DNA from: Bacteroidota bacterium
GTDB lineage: Bacteria > Bacteroidota > Bacteroidia > Flavobacteriales > Schleiferiaceae
Direction: 5' to 3'
DNA: 6,353 nt
NCBI GenBank assembly: GCA_003023665.1
Contig: PXYR01000035.1
Location: 1-6,353, forward strand
Made by a program: the position numbers and the translations under genes. Below the pieces are notes generated by a model. That model had not been told where the DNA came from and made no database searches. It saw only the letters and a program-made list of their open reading frames with translations. Below are positions 5,736-6,353 of the stretch, one piece after another (the first letter of the stretch is position 1; the number at the start of each line of letters is the position of its first letter).

Positions 5736-6353
5736 TTAAAGTTTCCGCGGATATACTACAATGCGCTGACCAATTTGAATCATATCACTTCTTAGCCCGT
5801 TCCAACGTTTAATTTCGCTCACTCGCACACCATATTTACCCGCAATATGACCAAGCGTTTCACCGCTTTTTACCCGGTGTATCGTCCGCTCATTCATCTG
5901 GGTTAAATCTGGCATATTGCTGGCGCGGGCCTCGAAGTAAGCGTCTGCTATTTTGTAGATAGAATCTTGATTCATACGGAAGTGATTCGCAGCACTTTTG
6001 GGCAGGCTTAAAAAATAATTTTGACCACTGATTACAGGTACAATCTTGTATTTGTACTGCGGATTTAAGAATTCCATCAAAGCTTCGTCAATACCCAATT
6101 CTTCCTGTACCTGCTTGAAATGCACTTGCTTTGTAATGCGTACTGTATCTGTTTGCATGTAGTACACAGGAATGTCTGCCGGGCCAATCCCGTACAAATG
6201 TCCATATTCCATGGCATAGGTTGCAGCTATAAAGAGCGGCACATAAGCTGAGGTTTCTCTGGGAAGAAACGGACGAATTTCCCAGTAGGAAGTTTTGCCG
6301 CCGCTGCGACGAATCGCTTTTCTTACATTGCCGGGTCCAGAATTGTAAGCAGC
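5736..6353 (-). CDS. mltD: MltD-like lytic transglycosylase with C-terminal LysM (C-terminal part, cut by window edge)
   Basis: The frame stays open through the right edge, so only the last 205 residues are seen; the GTG at 6242 is an internal Val codon, not a start. The visible part opens with AAYNSGPGNVRKAIRRSGGK, the conserved end of the SLT/GEWL lysozyme-like domain of MltD proteins, and continues with YWEIRPFLPRETSAYVPLF and IAATYAMEYG, also typical of MltD. Residues about 67-123 (from MQTDTVRITKQVHF to NYFLSLP) look like a degenerate LysM-type module containing LNPQYK. Residues 159-202 are a good LysM domain (HRVKSGETLGHIAGKYGV, then IGQRIVVYP), which binds peptidoglycan. The enzyme would cleave the glycan strand to a 1,6-anhydromuramic product in the periplasm. 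The catalytic Glu and the signal peptide lie outside the window. The stop abuts the serine hydrolase gene (TAAATG). Confidence 0.92.
   Translation of the reverse strand, partial: AAYNSGPGNVRKAIRRSGGKTSYWEIRPFLPRETSAYVPLFIAATYAMEYGHLYGIGPADIPVYYMQTDTVRITKQVHFKQVQEELGIDEALMEFLNPQYKYKIVPVISGQNYFLSLPKSAANHFRMNQDSIYKIADAYFEARASNMPDLTQMNERTIHRVKSGETLGHIAGKYGVRVSEIKRWNGLRSDMIQIGQRIVVYPRKL

Noticed and set aside
6240..6242. GTG as start of a small LysM protein of 168 residues
   Set aside because: The frame continues upstream without a stop through a well-conserved transglycosylase segment to the window edge, so the GTG is an internal Val codon.

Overview
The window reads as chromosome of a Bacteroidota bacterium, most likely in Flavobacteriales. 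The best indicators are a DUF4837 lipoprotein (a family I know only from Bacteroidota), an MltD-type transglycosylase and a serine hydrolase of Bacteroidota style, signal peptides such as the one ending SLFGQ, and mostly weak Shine-Dalgarno sites. All seven genes lie on the minus strand, so transcription runs from high to low coordinates. The two outermost genes are cut by the window edges. There are no RNA genes, CRISPR arrays, insertion sequences or gene-free stretches above 300 bases.

Right half (about 3552-6353), cell envelope: the C-terminal part of a MltD-like lytic transglycosylase with LysM domains, then a beta-lactamase-fold serine hydrolase lipoprotein, then a DUF4837 lipoprotein. 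All three are expected to be exported and to act in the periplasm or at the envelope. Gaps here are 0 (or 36) and 63 nucleotides.

Left half (1-3485), CoA and redox metabolism: a PaaG-like enoyl-CoA hydratase/isomerase, a PaaH-like 3-hydroxyacyl-CoA dehydrogenase, an unrecognised exported protein with two vicinal cysteine pairs, and the N-terminal 259 residues of an FAD-binding oxidoreductase related to D-lactate/2-hydroxyacid dehydrogenases. These four are packed with junctions of +1 nt (TAAGATG), 0 nt (TAAATG) and a 4-nt overlap (ATGA), which suggests one translationally coupled transcript. The two CoA enzymes would act in succession on an enoyl-CoA/3-hydroxyacyl-CoA intermediate, as in phenylacetate degradation or beta-oxidation. 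The rest of a phenylacetate cluster is not visible.

The most open point is the exported Cys-Cys protein at 776-1516. It is AT-rich, has no family I recognise, and is locked between the dehydrogenase and a conspicuously GC-rich flavoprotein gene. I found no clear-cut new defence or mobile system; the rest of the window is recognisable housekeeping or accessory metabolism.
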